From contig NZ_JADFAJ010000043.1 of the NCBI RefSeq assembly GCF_015665295.1, positions 1 through 64,000 on the forward strand: a stretch of DNA of 64,000 nucleotides, read 5' to 3'. Below are positions 42,348 through 51,914 of this stretch, one piece after another. The notes beneath the pieces were generated by a model. The model was not told the origin of the DNA, ran no database searches, and saw only the letters and a list, made by a program, of their open reading frames with translations. Positions within the stretch are counted from its first letter, which is position 1, and the number at the start of each line of letters is the position of its first letter. Source of the stretch: Maricaulis sp. (GTDB lineage: Bacteria; Pseudomonadota; Alphaproteobacteria; Caulobacterales; Maricaulaceae). The translations under genes were made by a program, and so were the position numbers.

Positions 42348-44263
42348 GAACGACCGTCAAATCCGTGGTTTCGCTGGCGGCCCTGGGCGCCGCGCTCGCC
42401 GCCTGCTCGCCGCAGGCCGAACCCGTGGCCGAAGGACCACCTTCGCGCGCCGACCTGGCGCCCGGCCTGTTCGACGCCGGCTCGGTTATCTGGAATCTCG
42501 AGCGGACCGCCTCAGTGCCACCGCCGGACGGGTTTTTCGACCTGGATACGGCCATGATCGCGCTCTCCGTCCCGGCGGTCACCGCTGACGAAGCGGGAGA
42601 CGCTGTCACAGCGGCCGATGACGCTGAAGAAGAGCCCCCCCAGGATGACGCGGCCGTTGAAGCGGCTGAATCCGGCGAGGCGCCGGCCGACGAGCAGGAG
42701 GGCCGCGGCCCGGGCCTGCTGTCCTTCGCCAATTCCGATCTCGCCTTTACGGGTGATCGTGTCATCGTTGGCGGATTTCACGGATTCAATGTTTTCGACG
42801 CCGCCAATCCGGACGACCCGCAACACATCCTCTCGGTTGTCTGCCCCGGTGGACAGGGCGATGTGTCGGTGCATGGCGACCTGGTCTTCTTCTCGACAGA
42901 ACAGAATCGCGGCCGCCTCGACTGCGGCAATGGCGGGGTGGATGCGGCGTCCAGCCCGGAACGCTTTCTGGGGGTCCGGATTTTCGACATCAGCGACCTC
43001 GACGCACCGCGCCAGGTCGCGGCCGTGCAGACCTGCCGCGGGTCACACACCCACACCTTCGTGCCGCACCCGAGCGATGACCGAACGGCCTACATCTATG
43101 TCCAGGGCACCAGCAGTGTCCGTCCGGCCAGCGAGCTGGCCGGCTGCAGCGGCGGTGAGCCGGACGAGAATCCCGAGACCGCGCTCTACAGCATTGATGT
43201 GATCGAGGTCCCGCTGGATGCGCCGGAACAGGCGGCCATTGTCAGCCGTCCGCGCATTTTCACCGATTATGCGACCGGCGAGATCGCCGGCCTGTGGGCG
43301 GGCGGCGCGATGGAAGACGGCGCCCAGACGGCTGCGTCAACCGTGTCCTGCCACGATATCACGGTCTATCCGGAAATGAATCTTGCGGGCGGCGCCTGTG
43401 GCGGGAACGGGATCCTTCTGGATATTTCCGACCCGGTGAATCCGCGCCGGATATCCGATCTCGCCGACCCGAACATGGCCTATTGGCACTCGGCCACCTT
43501 CTCGAATGACGCCTCGAAGCTCCTGTTCACCGACGAATGGGGTGGCGGGCTGGGTGCGCGTTGCCAGGCGGATGATCCAGCCGACTGGGGGGCAGACCTG
43601 ATCGCCGACATCGTCGACGGCGAGCTGCAGCTCCGCGGCTTCTTCAAGATCCCGGGCGAACAGTCCGCGATCGAGAATTGCGTCGCCCACAACGGCAATA
43701 TCATTCCCGTTCCGGGCCGCGATATCATGGTCCAGGGCTGGTATAGCGGAGGCCTGTCGATCATCGACTTCACCGACAGCAACAACCCGTTCGAGATTGC
43801 CTTCTTCGACCAGGGCCCGCTTGGCCCGGACGCCCTGCGGGTCGCGGGCTATTGGGCTGCCTACTGGCACAATGGCCGTATCTGGGCGCCGGAACTCGTA
43901 CGCGGCATGGATGTTTTCCGTCTGCAGGCCAGCGAGCATCTGACCGCCAACGAGATCGCGGCAGCGGAGCTGATCCGCTTCGACGAAGCGAACACGCAGA
44001 CCCAATTGCACATCACCTGGCCCGATGAACCGGTTGTGGCGCTCGCCCTGCTGGACCAGGTCGCGCGTGGCGGGGCAATGGATGCCGTTGTGCTGGGCGG
44101 TGTCCGTGACGCTGTGCAGGGCTGGTCGGACGGCAATGCCGACGCGAATGCCATGGCCGCCGCGCTCGCGAGTGTGACCGATGCATCAAGCCGGCCCGGC
44201 CTGTCATCCGCCGATGCGGGCCGGTTGTCCGATCTGGGCGCGATGCTGGAGCGTGTTCACTAG
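42344..44263 (+). CDS. LVIVD-repeat lipoprotein
   Basis: A 639-residue predicted lipoprotein (lipobox LAAC, Cys21). After an acidic linker (about residues 65-125) comes a beta-propeller-like region with LVIVD-type repeats: GFHGFNVFDAANPDDPQHILSV, LGVRIFDISDLDAPRQVAAV, GILLDISDPVNPRRISDL and GLSIIDFTDSNNPFEIAFF. Such proteins are exported and of unknown function, often with DUF305 partners, as here. A hairpin follows the stop. Confidence 0.9.
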   Translation: MRTTVKSVVSLAALGAALAACSPQAEPVAEGPPSRADLAPGLFDAGSVIWNLERTASVPPPDGFFDLDTAMIALSVPAVTADEAGDAVTAADDAEEEPPQDDAAVEAAESGEAPADEQEGRGPGLLSFANSDLAFTGDRVIVGGFHGFNVFDAANPDDPQHILSVVCPGGQGDVSVHGDLVFFSTEQNRGRLDCGNGGVDAASSPERFLGVRIFDISDLDAPRQVAAVQTCRGSHTHTFVPHPSDDRTAYIYVQGTSSVRPASELAGCSGGEPDENPETALYSIDVIEVPLDAPEQAAIVSRPRIFTDYATGEIAGLWAGGAMEDGAQTAASTVSCHDITVYPEMNLAGGACGGNGILLDISDPVNPRRISDLADPNMAYWHSATFSNDASKLLFTDEWGGGLGARCQADDPADWGADLIADIVDGELQLRGFFKIPGEQSAIENCVAHNGNIIPVPGRDIMVQGWYSGGLSIIDFTDSNNPFEIAFFDQGPLGPDALRVAGYWAAYWHNGRIWAPELVRGMDVFRLQASEHLTANEIAAAELIRFDEANTQTQLHITWPDEPVVALALLDQVARGGAMDAVVLGGVRDAVQGWSDGNADANAMAAALASVTDASSRPGLSSADAGRLSDLGAMLERVH

Positions 44264-44277
44264 ACCGCAAACAGAAT

Positions 44278-44308
44278 GGGGCGGGCTGGATGATGCCCAA
44301 CCCGCCCC
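44278..44308. terminator. Hairpin between convergent genes, probable terminator
   Basis: GGGGCGGG pairs with CCCGCCCC across a 15-base loop that can pair further (TGG/CCA). It lies between the convergent LVIVD and yghU genes. No T run follows, so strength is uncertain. Confidence 0.55.
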
Positions 44309-44328
44309 GTCGGCATGCGAGGTTCTGC

Positions 44329-45180
44329 TCAGCCCTTGGCGTCCAGGTCGGCAGCGCTGTGGCGCTCAGGCACCTGGTTGGCGTCCTCGCCCCAGACACG
44401 GTTCACCTTGATGCCGCGCCTGACGGCCGGACGGTCGGCGATTTCCGCGGCCCAACGCTGGACGTGGCTGTAATCCTGCACCGACAGGAACTCGCCGGCT
44501 TCGTAGAGGACGCCACGGGCAAGCGCGCCATACCAGGCCCAGACCGCCATGTCGGCAATCGAGTACTCGGCGCCGGCCAGGTAGGGGCGATCTGCCAGGG
44601 TCCGGTCGAGCACATCCATCTGGCGTTTCACCTCCATGGCGAACCGATCGATCGGATATTCCCATTTCTCCGGCGCATAAGCGTAGAAATGGCCGAATCC
44701 GCCGCCCAGATAGGGCGCGGAGCCCATCTGCCAGAACAGCCAGTTCAGCGCCTCGGTGCGACCGGCATGATCGGACGGGAGGAAGGCGTCGAACTTCTCG
44801 GCCAGATACAGGAGGATCGCGCCGGACTCAAAAACACGGGTCGGAATCTCGGTGCTGCGGTCCAGCAGGGCCGGAATTTTGGAGTTTGGGTTGATCGAGA
44901 CGAAGCCGCTCGAGAACTGGTCGCCCTCGGTGATCCGGATCAGCCAGGCATCATATTCGGCCTCGCTGTGGCCCAGCGCCAGCAGCTCTTCCAGCATGAT
45001 CGTGACCTTCACGCCATTGGGCGTGGCCAGTGAATAAAGCTGGAGCGGATGCTTGCCGACTGGCAGCGCCTTGTCATGGGTGGAGCCGGACACCGGTCGA
45101 TTGATGTTGGCGAAGCGACCACCGCTCTCGCTGTCCCAGGTCCACACTTTCGGCGGCACATATGCGCTGGTCTCGGTCAT
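44329..45180 (-). CDS. yghU: YghU-type glutathione S-transferase
   Basis: Glutathione transferase-like protein of 283 residues in the Nu class (YghU/YfcG), which reduces disulfides with two bound glutathiones. Recognisable parts are FANINRPVSGSTHDKALPVGKHPLQLYSLATPNGVKVTIMLEEL near the start, and AGAEYSIADMAVWAWY in the helical domain. The ATG at 45180 has GAGGG 7 nt upstream; the in-frame extension to 45279 is rejected. It is transcribed alone. Confidence 0.93.
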   Translation of the reverse strand: MTETSAYVPPKVWTWDSESGGRFANINRPVSGSTHDKALPVGKHPLQLYSLATPNGVKVTIMLEELLALGHSEAEYDAWLIRITEGDQFSSGFVSINPNSKIPALLDRSTEIPTRVFESGAILLYLAEKFDAFLPSDHAGRTEALNWLFWQMGSAPYLGGGFGHFYAYAPEKWEYPIDRFAMEVKRQMDVLDRTLADRPYLAGAEYSIADMAVWAWYGALARGVLYEAGEFLSVQDYSHVQRWAAEIADRPAVRRGIKVNRVWGEDANQVPERHSAADLDAKG

Positions 45181-45389
45181 GAAGACACCCTCTTTGCTTG
45201 GCCGGAATGTAGGGTGCCGTGTGCGCAGCACAAGACACGGACATGTCCAATGATCAATCATGGCGTCCCGGATCCGCAAACATGATCGTGCCTCGGTGGC
45301 GGATGGCCCTCCCGCAGGAGGCCTTCAGGCATTGCCTTGTCGTCCGACACGTGAGGTGGCGCAAACGGGGTCAATGACGTCGACGCCGA

Positions 45390-45480
45390 GAGCCCTGAGC
45401 CCATTCCGTGCCGATAACGCCTCCGGTACCGCCAGCCGGATCGGGCCTGGGTCGAGCGGAGCGGGAATGATGAAAGCAAG
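45390..45480 (-). repeat. tRNA-trailing repeat, diverged family II copy (after tRNA-Thr)
   Basis: Read on the minus strand after the tRNA-Thr CCA, it shares TTCCCG-TCCGCTCGACCC, CGG-GGTACCGG and GGAA-G-GCTCAGGGCT with the family II units behind tRNA-Arg, with mismatches and small gaps. The 300 bases between yghU and this tRNA contain no credible gene. Confidence 0.65.
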
Positions 45481-45556
<76 letters not shown>

Positions 45557-45646
45557 CCACATGAGGCCTCCCGTCCTTCACCGGTCGAGAGGCGGCGGAA
45601 ACTAACCGCGAAAGCGACTGTCGGCAAGCCTTTCGTCATCGCAAAT

Positions 45647-46306
45647 TCAGCAACTCAAATCCCGTTCGCGAAGTCGTTCAATGACCGGTTCGGCGAGGCA
45701 GTCGAAATCCGGCGGGCCCATATTCGTGATGATGATATCGGCGAGCGGCTTTTGTGGTTCCACGTGCAGCATGTGCATGGGTTCAACGATCGAGTCGAAC
45801 TGCCGTTTGACCGATTCCGGCGTCCGCCCGCGCTCGGCGACATCGCGCCTCAGGCGCCGTTCAAACCGTACAGGCCGGGTGGCGGAGACATAGATGATCA
45901 GGTCAAACAGTTCGGCCAGCTCGGGTGAGGCGACCGCGTGCAGGCCTTCGACAATGATCACTGGCGCCGGGTCGCAATGACGCGTTGCGGCTTTGCGGGA
46001 ATGGGTTGCGAAATCATATTGCGGGATGTCGACACCATGCCCTGCCTTCAGCGACAAGAGATGCTGCACGAGCAGATCGTGTTGCTTGGAGGCCGGTTCG
46101 TCGAAATTGAACGTCGACGGATCGAAGTTCTCCAACTGCTTGGCGTCGAGGTAATAATCATCTTCCTTGATGACATAGGCGCCGGGTATGGCATCGGCGA
46201 TGGCGTAGGCGAGGCGCGTCTTGCCGGACGCCGATCCGCCGACTATCGCGACCAGGGTCACGTCCGTACCGTTCACCGTCTTCCCGCCCATTTTCGTCCC
46301 GGTCAC
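45647..46306 (-). CDS. udk: Uridine kinase-like P-loop kinase
   Basis: A 219-residue nucleoside kinase-like protein. Walker A GGSASGKT (residues 23-30), DDYYLD near residue 49 and VEGLHAV in the middle are typical of uridine kinases and phosphoribulokinases; the closing RRDVAERGRTPESVKRQF matches uridine kinases. It phosphorylates uridine and cytidine in salvage. The start is GTG and overlaps the hemY stop as GTGA, so it is the last gene of the minus-strand heme run. Confidence 0.85.
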   Translation of the reverse strand: MTGTKMGGKTVNGTDVTLVAIVGGSASGKTRLAYAIADAIPGAYVIKEDDYYLDAKQLENFDPSTFNFDEPASKQHDLLVQHLLSLKAGHGVDIPQYDFATHSRKAATRHCDPAPVIIVEGLHAVASPELAELFDLIIYVSATRPVRFERRLRRDVAERGRTPESVKRQFDSIVEPMHMLHVEPQKPLADIIITNMGPPDFDCLAEPVIERLRERDLSC

Positions 46307-47769
46307 CGTCGGCGCCCGCTGTCAGCCTCGTCCTCGTCCGTCACGCCCGGATCATCGGGCATGCGAACTGGCGTGTCAGCGAAGCTGGTTGTTCGTGAGC
46401 CGGCGGCCCTGACCGGGCGGGGGGCGTCGAGCAAGGCGGTTTCGGGGACGGCCCCGGCAGCGCGTTCATAGCGCTCATAACGTGGGTGGGTCAGGCGGTT
46501 CTCGTCGCCGTACACATAGACCATGCGTTTCCAGTCGTCCGGCGTATAGGCGAACAAGCGACCTTCCGGATCAATATCGGACCAGTCGGCATCGGCGCCG
46601 GCATGGGAGGCGCGGGTCATCCAGCGCCGGGCCAGCTCGTCCTTGCCATCAAGCCTTGCCAGGCGGGCAGACAGGGCGCACAGGCGTGACGAGGGCTGAC
46701 CATCTTCCATCAAGGGGTCAAGCAGCGACCGCGCGGTCGGGGCATCGCCCTCCTCCAGCGCGGCCTGGATCAGGATCAGGCGGCTCTCGCGGTGTTCGGG
46801 ATTAAGCTCGGCCAATGCCTTGAGTCGCTCCAGGCGCTTGGCCTTGGTGTCGGACTTGCGCAGATCCTGGAATGCCCGGGCAAGCGCCGGGTGCGGCGCT
46901 GATGCCCAGGACGCCTCCAGAACTTCCGACGCGCGTTTGTGGCGACGGCCATCGGCGAGCAGGCGCGCTGCCAAGGCTGCCGCCGGCGCGAAGCCCGGCG
47001 CTGCACGATGGGCCGAGACCGCAAGTTCCCGGGCGTTTTCAGAGTCGGTGCCTTCGGTTTCCAGCGCGGCGGCCGTGAGCAGGACGGCGCGGCGGCGACG
47101 GGCAATGTCAGGCGCAACATGTTTGCGGCGCTCGCCTTCGGCCAGCGTGGTCAGCGCGTCCTGCCAGCGCGCCTTGGCGACCTGGGCATCGAACAGGGCA
47201 TCGAAGGCCCAGCGGGCGCCCCTGGCCTGCTGGAAGGCGTCGGTCGCGTGCTCGATCGTGGCGCCCAGATCACCGCGTTCACTGGACAATTGGGTCAGGC
47301 CGCGGCGGGCAACGACGCGGGTGCGCTGATCCTCCAGAAGGGCCTCATAGTGGGTTTGCGCGCCATCGAGATTGCCGGCTGCCTCGGCAGCGCGCGCTGC
47401 GAGCAGGCGTGACAGGGCCGGGCGATCGAGCAGCGCGTCGGCGCGCGCGGCCTGTCGCACGGCGGCCTCGCCATCGCCGGCGGCCGAAGCAATCAGCGCC
47501 TTCTCGAGCGCGTCATAGCCTTGTTCACGCCGGCGGCGGCCGATGAAACCCTTCACCTTGTCCGGCGAGGTCCACAACAGATAGATGCCCCACCATACAA
47601 CCAGCATGAGGAAGGCGAACAGGATCACGCCGCCTGCGGCCACGACAAAGGGCATTTCGGTCTGCACGCCAAGAAATTCGAAGGAGGCGTGTCCGGGGTT
47701 GAGCGCCAGGAAGGCCCCCAGTGCGGCAGTCAGCAGCGCAAAGACAACGGCCAGGATGAGGCGAATCAT
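46303..47769 (-). CDS. hemY: HemY-like TPR membrane protein
   Basis: Membrane protein of 488 residues of the alphaproteobacterial HemY type: two N-terminal membrane segments (residues 4-24 and 42-67), then helical TPR-like repeats. It is not the coproporphyrinogen oxidase also called HemY in Firmicutes; its role is unclear, with a link to heme synthesis only through gene order. The final 60 residues are disordered and acidic. It overlaps mic60 (ATGA) and udk (GTGA). Confidence 0.88.
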   Translation of the reverse strand: MIRLILAVVFALLTAALGAFLALNPGHASFEFLGVQTEMPFVVAAGGVILFAFLMLVVWWGIYLLWTSPDKVKGFIGRRRREQGYDALEKALIASAAGDGEAAVRQAARADALLDRPALSRLLAARAAEAAGNLDGAQTHYEALLEDQRTRVVARRGLTQLSSERGDLGATIEHATDAFQQARGARWAFDALFDAQVAKARWQDALTTLAEGERRKHVAPDIARRRRAVLLTAAALETEGTDSENARELAVSAHRAAPGFAPAAALAARLLADGRRHKRASEVLEASWASAPHPALARAFQDLRKSDTKAKRLERLKALAELNPEHRESRLILIQAALEEGDAPTARSLLDPLMEDGQPSSRLCALSARLARLDGKDELARRWMTRASHAGADADWSDIDPEGRLFAYTPDDWKRMVYVYGDENRLTHPRYERYERAAGAVPETALLDAPRPVRAAGSRTTSFADTPVRMPDDPGVTDEDEADSGRRR

Positions 47770-49010
47770 GTCGGGTCGCCTCCCTGTTCTGCAGCCTCGG
47801 CTGCCAGCGCGTCGCGCAGCGACTGCAGGCGCCGGTTGAGATCGAGCCTGGCCCGGGCCTGGAACAACCAGTCTCGACAGGTTTCAAGCGCCTCACCTTC
47901 AAGCCGCTCCGCAATCGTGACGGCGCCGACAAGATCATTCTCAGCCAGTCGGCGCTCGGCCAGGGCCGTCATGGCGAGAGGCCCGGTGTCACCATCGCTC
48001 CCGTCCGTGCGTCGGACTTCGATCAGGCCAAAGAAAACCCGGCCGGGTCCGGCCGCTTCGCGGATTTCATCACCGGGAAATTCAGCTGTGAGTTCCGACA
48101 GCGTCGGCACGCCGGCGCGGGAATAATCCGCCATCGCGGCAAGATCGGTCTGACCACGCCAGAGCCGGGCGAGCGCAGCGCGCTCGGCTTCAAATCCGTC
48201 GCCGGTCCCGGCAATCTCTCGCAGCGCGGTCAGGGCAAGCGCCCGAGCCGCCAGCTGGCGTGAGGCCTGACCGGTGTCGGCGGGCTGACTGGATGCTGTT
48301 TGCGTGGCCGCATTGGCCTGATCGCTGGCCGTCTGCGCGAGGCCGCGCACCGCCTCGACCTCGGCCTGAAGGCCGGCCAGGTCCTGTTGCAGTCGCATAA
48401 TGGCCGGGTCGGGTCCGGACGGCACGGCAAGCGTGTCGACCGATGTTTCGATGGCGATGATACGATCCGTCAGCGCTTGCAGGATCTGCGGGTCAATGGC
48501 GCTCGCTCCCTGCGCGGATTCGAGCGTCGCGAGCCGGGATTCCAATCCTGTGGGGTCGAATGTCGCGGGTGCGATTTCGGGCGCAGCCTCAAGTTCATCG
48601 AGGCGCGCCTCGATCACGGACAAATCGACGGGCTCCCCTGCAGGGGCCGCAGGCTCCTGCGCCTCCAGCGCCAGTAATCTTCGCTCCAGCGATCCAAGCT
48701 CGCCGGCAATGCCGGCGGCGGGGTCGTCGGCCTCCAGAGCAGCCAGTCGGGTTTCGAGACCGGTGAGTTCGCTGGTCAGCGCTGCGCGTTCGGCTGCAGC
48801 CCCGACATCCGGCGTTTGCGCGGCAGGCACATAGCGCGAGGCCGCGAATCCGATAACGCCCCCGGCAACCGAGGCCAGCAGGAAGACGAGAATATGGCCC
48901 AGCGCCCCGCCGCGTTTGCGGGCAGGCTTGGCCGCCGCGCGGCTTTCATCAGCCGGCTCGAACTCGGCATCGACGGGTTCGGGATCGAGAGTGTCGTTGG
49001 GATCAGCCAT
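47766..49010 (-). CDS. Alphaproteobacterial Mic60/mitofilin homologue
   Basis: A 414-residue protein with a charged disordered N-terminus, a membrane segment (about residues 36-60), a long coiled-coil region of LE-rich heptads, and a C-terminal mitofilin-like helical segment (LAENDLVGAVTIAERLEG). Mic60 shapes crista junctions in mitochondria, and alphaproteobacterial homologues deform membranes and are encoded between hemD and hemY, exactly as here. It overlaps the hemY start as ATGA. Confidence 0.85.
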   Translation of the reverse strand: MADPNDTLDPEPVDAEFEPADESRAAAKPARKRGGALGHILVFLLASVAGGVIGFAASRYVPAAQTPDVGAAAERAALTSELTGLETRLAALEADDPAAGIAGELGSLERRLLALEAQEPAAPAGEPVDLSVIEARLDELEAAPEIAPATFDPTGLESRLATLESAQGASAIDPQILQALTDRIIAIETSVDTLAVPSGPDPAIMRLQQDLAGLQAEVEAVRGLAQTASDQANAATQTASSQPADTGQASRQLAARALALTALREIAGTGDGFEAERAALARLWRGQTDLAAMADYSRAGVPTLSELTAEFPGDEIREAAGPGRVFFGLIEVRRTDGSDGDTGPLAMTALAERRLAENDLVGAVTIAERLEGEALETCRDWLFQARARLDLNRRLQSLRDALAAEAAEQGGDPT

Positions 49011-49043
49011 GACGGCCCATGATTCGTGCGAATTTGGGCCAGC

Positions 49044-49781
49044 TTAGGACGCGTGGCCTGCCGAAGCCAGTTCCGATGAATCATCGAGCAGCGCCAGAAG
49101 GGCGTCTTCATTCGGCGAGGCGGCTGCAACAAGGGCGCGGAAACCGGCGCCCTCGAGCGGTGCCAGGGAATTGCTGGAAATTCCGAGTGCCGTGACCGAG
49201 CCGAGCCAGTGATGCAGTCCGAATTTGCGCAACAGGTCGAGGAAGGTCTTGGCGCCGCGTGCCGAGTGGATCAGCACCGAGACCGGGGCGCCGGAAATGA
49301 TGGCGGCAATCGCCTCTTCGCCGAGCGCATCGACCGCGACGGCCCCGTAGCCAATCGCATCGCGCACCTTGAAGCCGTCCGGCTTCAGCGCGCCCGACAG
49401 GTCACCGGAGACATGGATGCCGCGGACATGCAGAAGCGAGCCCTTCTCGGGATTGAGCTTGCGTCGGATGAGCGCGGCCAGCGAATGAACGTCGCCCCGC
49501 GCAGAATGAACTTTCTTGAAGCCGATATCGCGCGCCGCCTGGGCGGTTGTATCGGCGACGGCGAATACCGGCAGGTCGCGTTCCGTTCTGCGCGGGCCCC
49601 AGGCACGAACGCCATTGGCGGAGGTGAAGACGAGCGCCTGGACGCCGTCCAGGCTGGCATCGATCCGGGCGCGGAAGTTGATGTCGAGAACGGGCGATAT
49701 GATGGGGTCGATCCCCATCCGCCGCAGCCCGGATGCAGTCCGTTCGGCTCCGGGCCAGCCCCGTGTGACCAGGACTGTCAC
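49044..49781 (-). CDS. hemD: Uroporphyrinogen-III synthase
   Basis: A 245-residue HemD-like protein (TVLVTRGWPGAERTASGLRRMG, ALVFTSANGVRAWG, VLIHSARGAKTFLDLL). HemD closes hydroxymethylbilane with ring D inversion; family sequences are poorly conserved but the position directly after hemC confirms identity. The start is GTG at 49781 and overlaps the hemC stop as GTGA; the longer in-frame reading inside hemC is rejected. Confidence 0.9.
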   Translation of the reverse strand: MTVLVTRGWPGAERTASGLRRMGIDPIISPVLDINFRARIDASLDGVQALVFTSANGVRAWGPRRTERDLPVFAVADTTAQAARDIGFKKVHSARGDVHSLAALIRRKLNPEKGSLLHVRGIHVSGDLSGALKPDGFKVRDAIGYGAVAVDALGEEAIAAIISGAPVSVLIHSARGAKTFLDLLRKFGLHHWLGSVTALGISSNSLAPLEGAGFRALVAAASPNEDALLALLDDSSELASAGHAS

Positions 49782-50743
49782 GCGCCCACCAGGGCGGCGG
49801 CCAGACCGTCGCCAGCTGCCTTGCGTACGGCGCGACCGAGGGCAAGGCCGGCCTCGCGGGCGCTTTCGGGTGTCGCGGTGGTCATGTCGAATCGAATCTG
49901 CTTCCGCCAGCACTGCTGGCCATCAGGAGTCAAAACTTCACCGGTGAAGTCCATGGATACCTTATTCACATGGGCCGCGATCGGCGTTCTGCAAGAGCCG
50001 TCGAGTTCGGCCAGGAAGGCCCGCTCGGCAGTGACGGCCAGTTCCGTGGCGCTGTGATGCAGGGCGGCGAGATAGCCGGCGGCCTCTGTGTCCCCGTCAC
50101 GAATGGCCACGCCGACGGCGCCCTGCGCAGCGGCGGGCAGCATCTCGTCAGCTTCCAGCGGATCGCGACGCGCCTCCGCTCGGCCCAGCCGGTTGAGGCC
50201 GGCAAGGGCCAGAAAGGTCGCGTAGACCTCGCCTTCGGCCAGCTTGCCGAGGCGGGTGTCGACATTGCCGCGCAGCGGTATGACAGTGAGGTCAGGACGC
50301 TTGTGGAGCAATTGCGCCTGCCGCCGCAGGCTGGCGGTTCCGATCGTGATACCCTCGGGCAGATCAGCCAGACGCGTCTCGCCGCCGCGGGCGATGAGCA
50401 TGTCGCGCGGATCCTCGCGCTCGAGGAGCGCGCCAAGGACCAGCCCGGCCGGCAGGACGGTCGGAACATCCTTCATCGAGTGGACGGCGAAAGCAGCTCG
50501 CCCATCAAGCTGGGCCTCGTCGATTTCCTTGGTGAAAAGCCCCTTGCCGCCAGCTTCGATCAGGGTCCTGTCCTGGATCATGTCGCCCGTGGAAACGAGG
50601 CCCAGGATCGGGAAATGCGACTCGACAGCCTCGCCGGCCAGGCCGCATAGCGCAGCCAGTCGAGCCTGGACATCGCGGGCCTGCACAAGGGCGAGTGGTG
50701 AGCGGCGGGTGGCAATGGCGAGCGGTCTGGACGGCGGCTTCAC
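49778..50743 (-). CDS. hemC: Porphobilinogen deaminase
   Basis: HemC of 321 residues, which polymerises four porphobilinogens. The dipyrromethane cofactor is attached to Cys251 in ELDGSCRTPIAAH; SMKDVPT and GTASLRRQAQL are also conserved. The start is GTG with AGGA upstream. It begins the minus-strand run hemC-hemD-mic60-hemY-udk and diverges from tsaD with only 37 bases between, a tight two-way promoter region. Confidence 0.96.
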   Translation of the reverse strand: MKPPSRPLAIATRRSPLALVQARDVQARLAALCGLAGEAVESHFPILGLVSTGDMIQDRTLIEAGGKGLFTKEIDEAQLDGRAAFAVHSMKDVPTVLPAGLVLGALLEREDPRDMLIARGGETRLADLPEGITIGTASLRRQAQLLHKRPDLTVIPLRGNVDTRLGKLAEGEVYATFLALAGLNRLGRAEARRDPLEADEMLPAAAQGAVGVAIRDGDTEAAGYLAALHHSATELAVTAERAFLAELDGSCRTPIAAHVNKVSMDFTGEVLTPDGQQCWRKQIRFDMTTATPESAREAGLALGRAVRKAAGDGLAAALVGA

Positions 50744-50780
50744 GTTGCAATCATCCTGGTCTTGGGGCTAGTGGACAGTC

Positions 50781-51914
50781 ATGGACTTAGCGCCCCCTTC
50801 CCCCCAAGCGCAAGCGTGCGCGCTGACCGTGCTCGGTCTCGAATCGAGCTGCGACGAGACGGCGGCCGCCATCCTGCGTCGCGCGCCGGACGGCCGGATC
50901 GAGGTTCTCGCTGACCGCGTGCTCGGCCAGACTGAAGCCCACGCACCCTTTGGCGGTGTCGTGCCTGAGATCGCGGCGCGCGCTCACGCCGAAGCCATGG
51001 ATGGTCTGGTGATCGAGGCGCTGGCCGAGGCTGGCCTGGGTATCGCCGATCTGGACGGAATCGCGGCGACCTCCGGGCCGGGTCTGATCGGTGGTGTCAT
51101 GGCGGCGCTGATGACGGCCAAGGGGCTGGCGCTGGGCGCCGGAAAGCCGCTGATCGCGGTCAATCACCTGGAAGGCCATGCGCTCTCGCCGCGGATCTCC
51201 GATCCGCTTGCCTTTCCCTATCTGTTGCTGCTGGTCTCCGGCGGCCACACCCAATTGCTGATTGCCGAGGATGTCGGTGTCTATCACCGGCTCGGCTCGA
51301 CCCTCGATGATGCTGCGGGCGAGGCGTTCGACAAGACGGCCAAGGTCATGGGGCTGGGCTTCCCCGGCGGGCCAGCGCTGGAACGCATTGCGGCAACAGG
51401 CGATGCCACCCGCTTCGGTCTCCCTGTGCCCCTCAAGGGCAAGCCGGGCTGCGATTTCTCGTTCGCCGGCCTCAAGACGGCGGCACGGCAGATCTGGGAC
51501 ACGCTGGAAAATCCCACTGATCAGGACAAGGCCGATCTGGCTGCCAGCATGCAGGCCGCGATCGCCCGCGCGCTTGCGCGGCGGACGCGACGGGCCCTGA
51601 CAGTTTTCGCCGAGCGCTACCCGGACACGCCCCGACCCATGTCGCTGGTCGTCGCCGGCGGTGTCGCTGCCAACAAGGCCGTTCGCGGGGCGCTCGAGGC
51701 GGAAGCGGAGGCGGCGGGTTTCCGTCTGATCGCGCCGCCGATGAAATGGTGTACCGACAATGCGGCGATGATCGCCCTTGTCGGCATTGAAAAGCTGGCG
51801 CGTGGACAGGTGGACGGGCTTGATGCGCCGGCACGGGCGCGCTGGCCTCTGGACGGCGCATCGGCCAAGGCCGACCCGGCCATCGGCTCCGGACGAAAGG
51901 GACCCAAGGCATGA
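50781..51914 (+). CDS. tsaD: tRNA threonylcarbamoyladenosine transferase TsaD
   Basis: TsaD (377 residues) transfers threonylcarbamoyl to A37 of ANN-decoding tRNAs. Metal ligands are in NHLEGHALS (His129, His133), with [10 protein letters not shown] at the start and CTDNAAMIA near the C-terminus. It pairs functionally with tsaE at 9 kb. The gene overlaps gpsA (ATGA), as in many alphaproteobacteria. Confidence 0.97.
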   Translation: MDLAPPSPQAQACALTVLGLESSCDETAAAILRRAPDGRIEVLADRVLGQTEAHAPFGGVVPEIAARAHAEAMDGLVIEALAEAGLGIADLDGIAATSGPGLIGGVMAALMTAKGLALGAGKPLIAVNHLEGHALSPRISDPLAFPYLLLLVSGGHTQLLIAEDVGVYHRLGSTLDDAAGEAFDKTAKVMGLGFPGGPALERIAATGDATRFGLPVPLKGKPGCDFSFAGLKTAARQIWDTLENPTDQDKADLAASMQAAIARALARRTRRALTVFAERYPDTPRPMSLVVAGGVAANKAVRGALEAEAEAAGFRLIAPPMKWCTDNAAMIALVGIEKLARGQVDGLDAPARARWPLDGASAKADPAIGSGRKGPKA

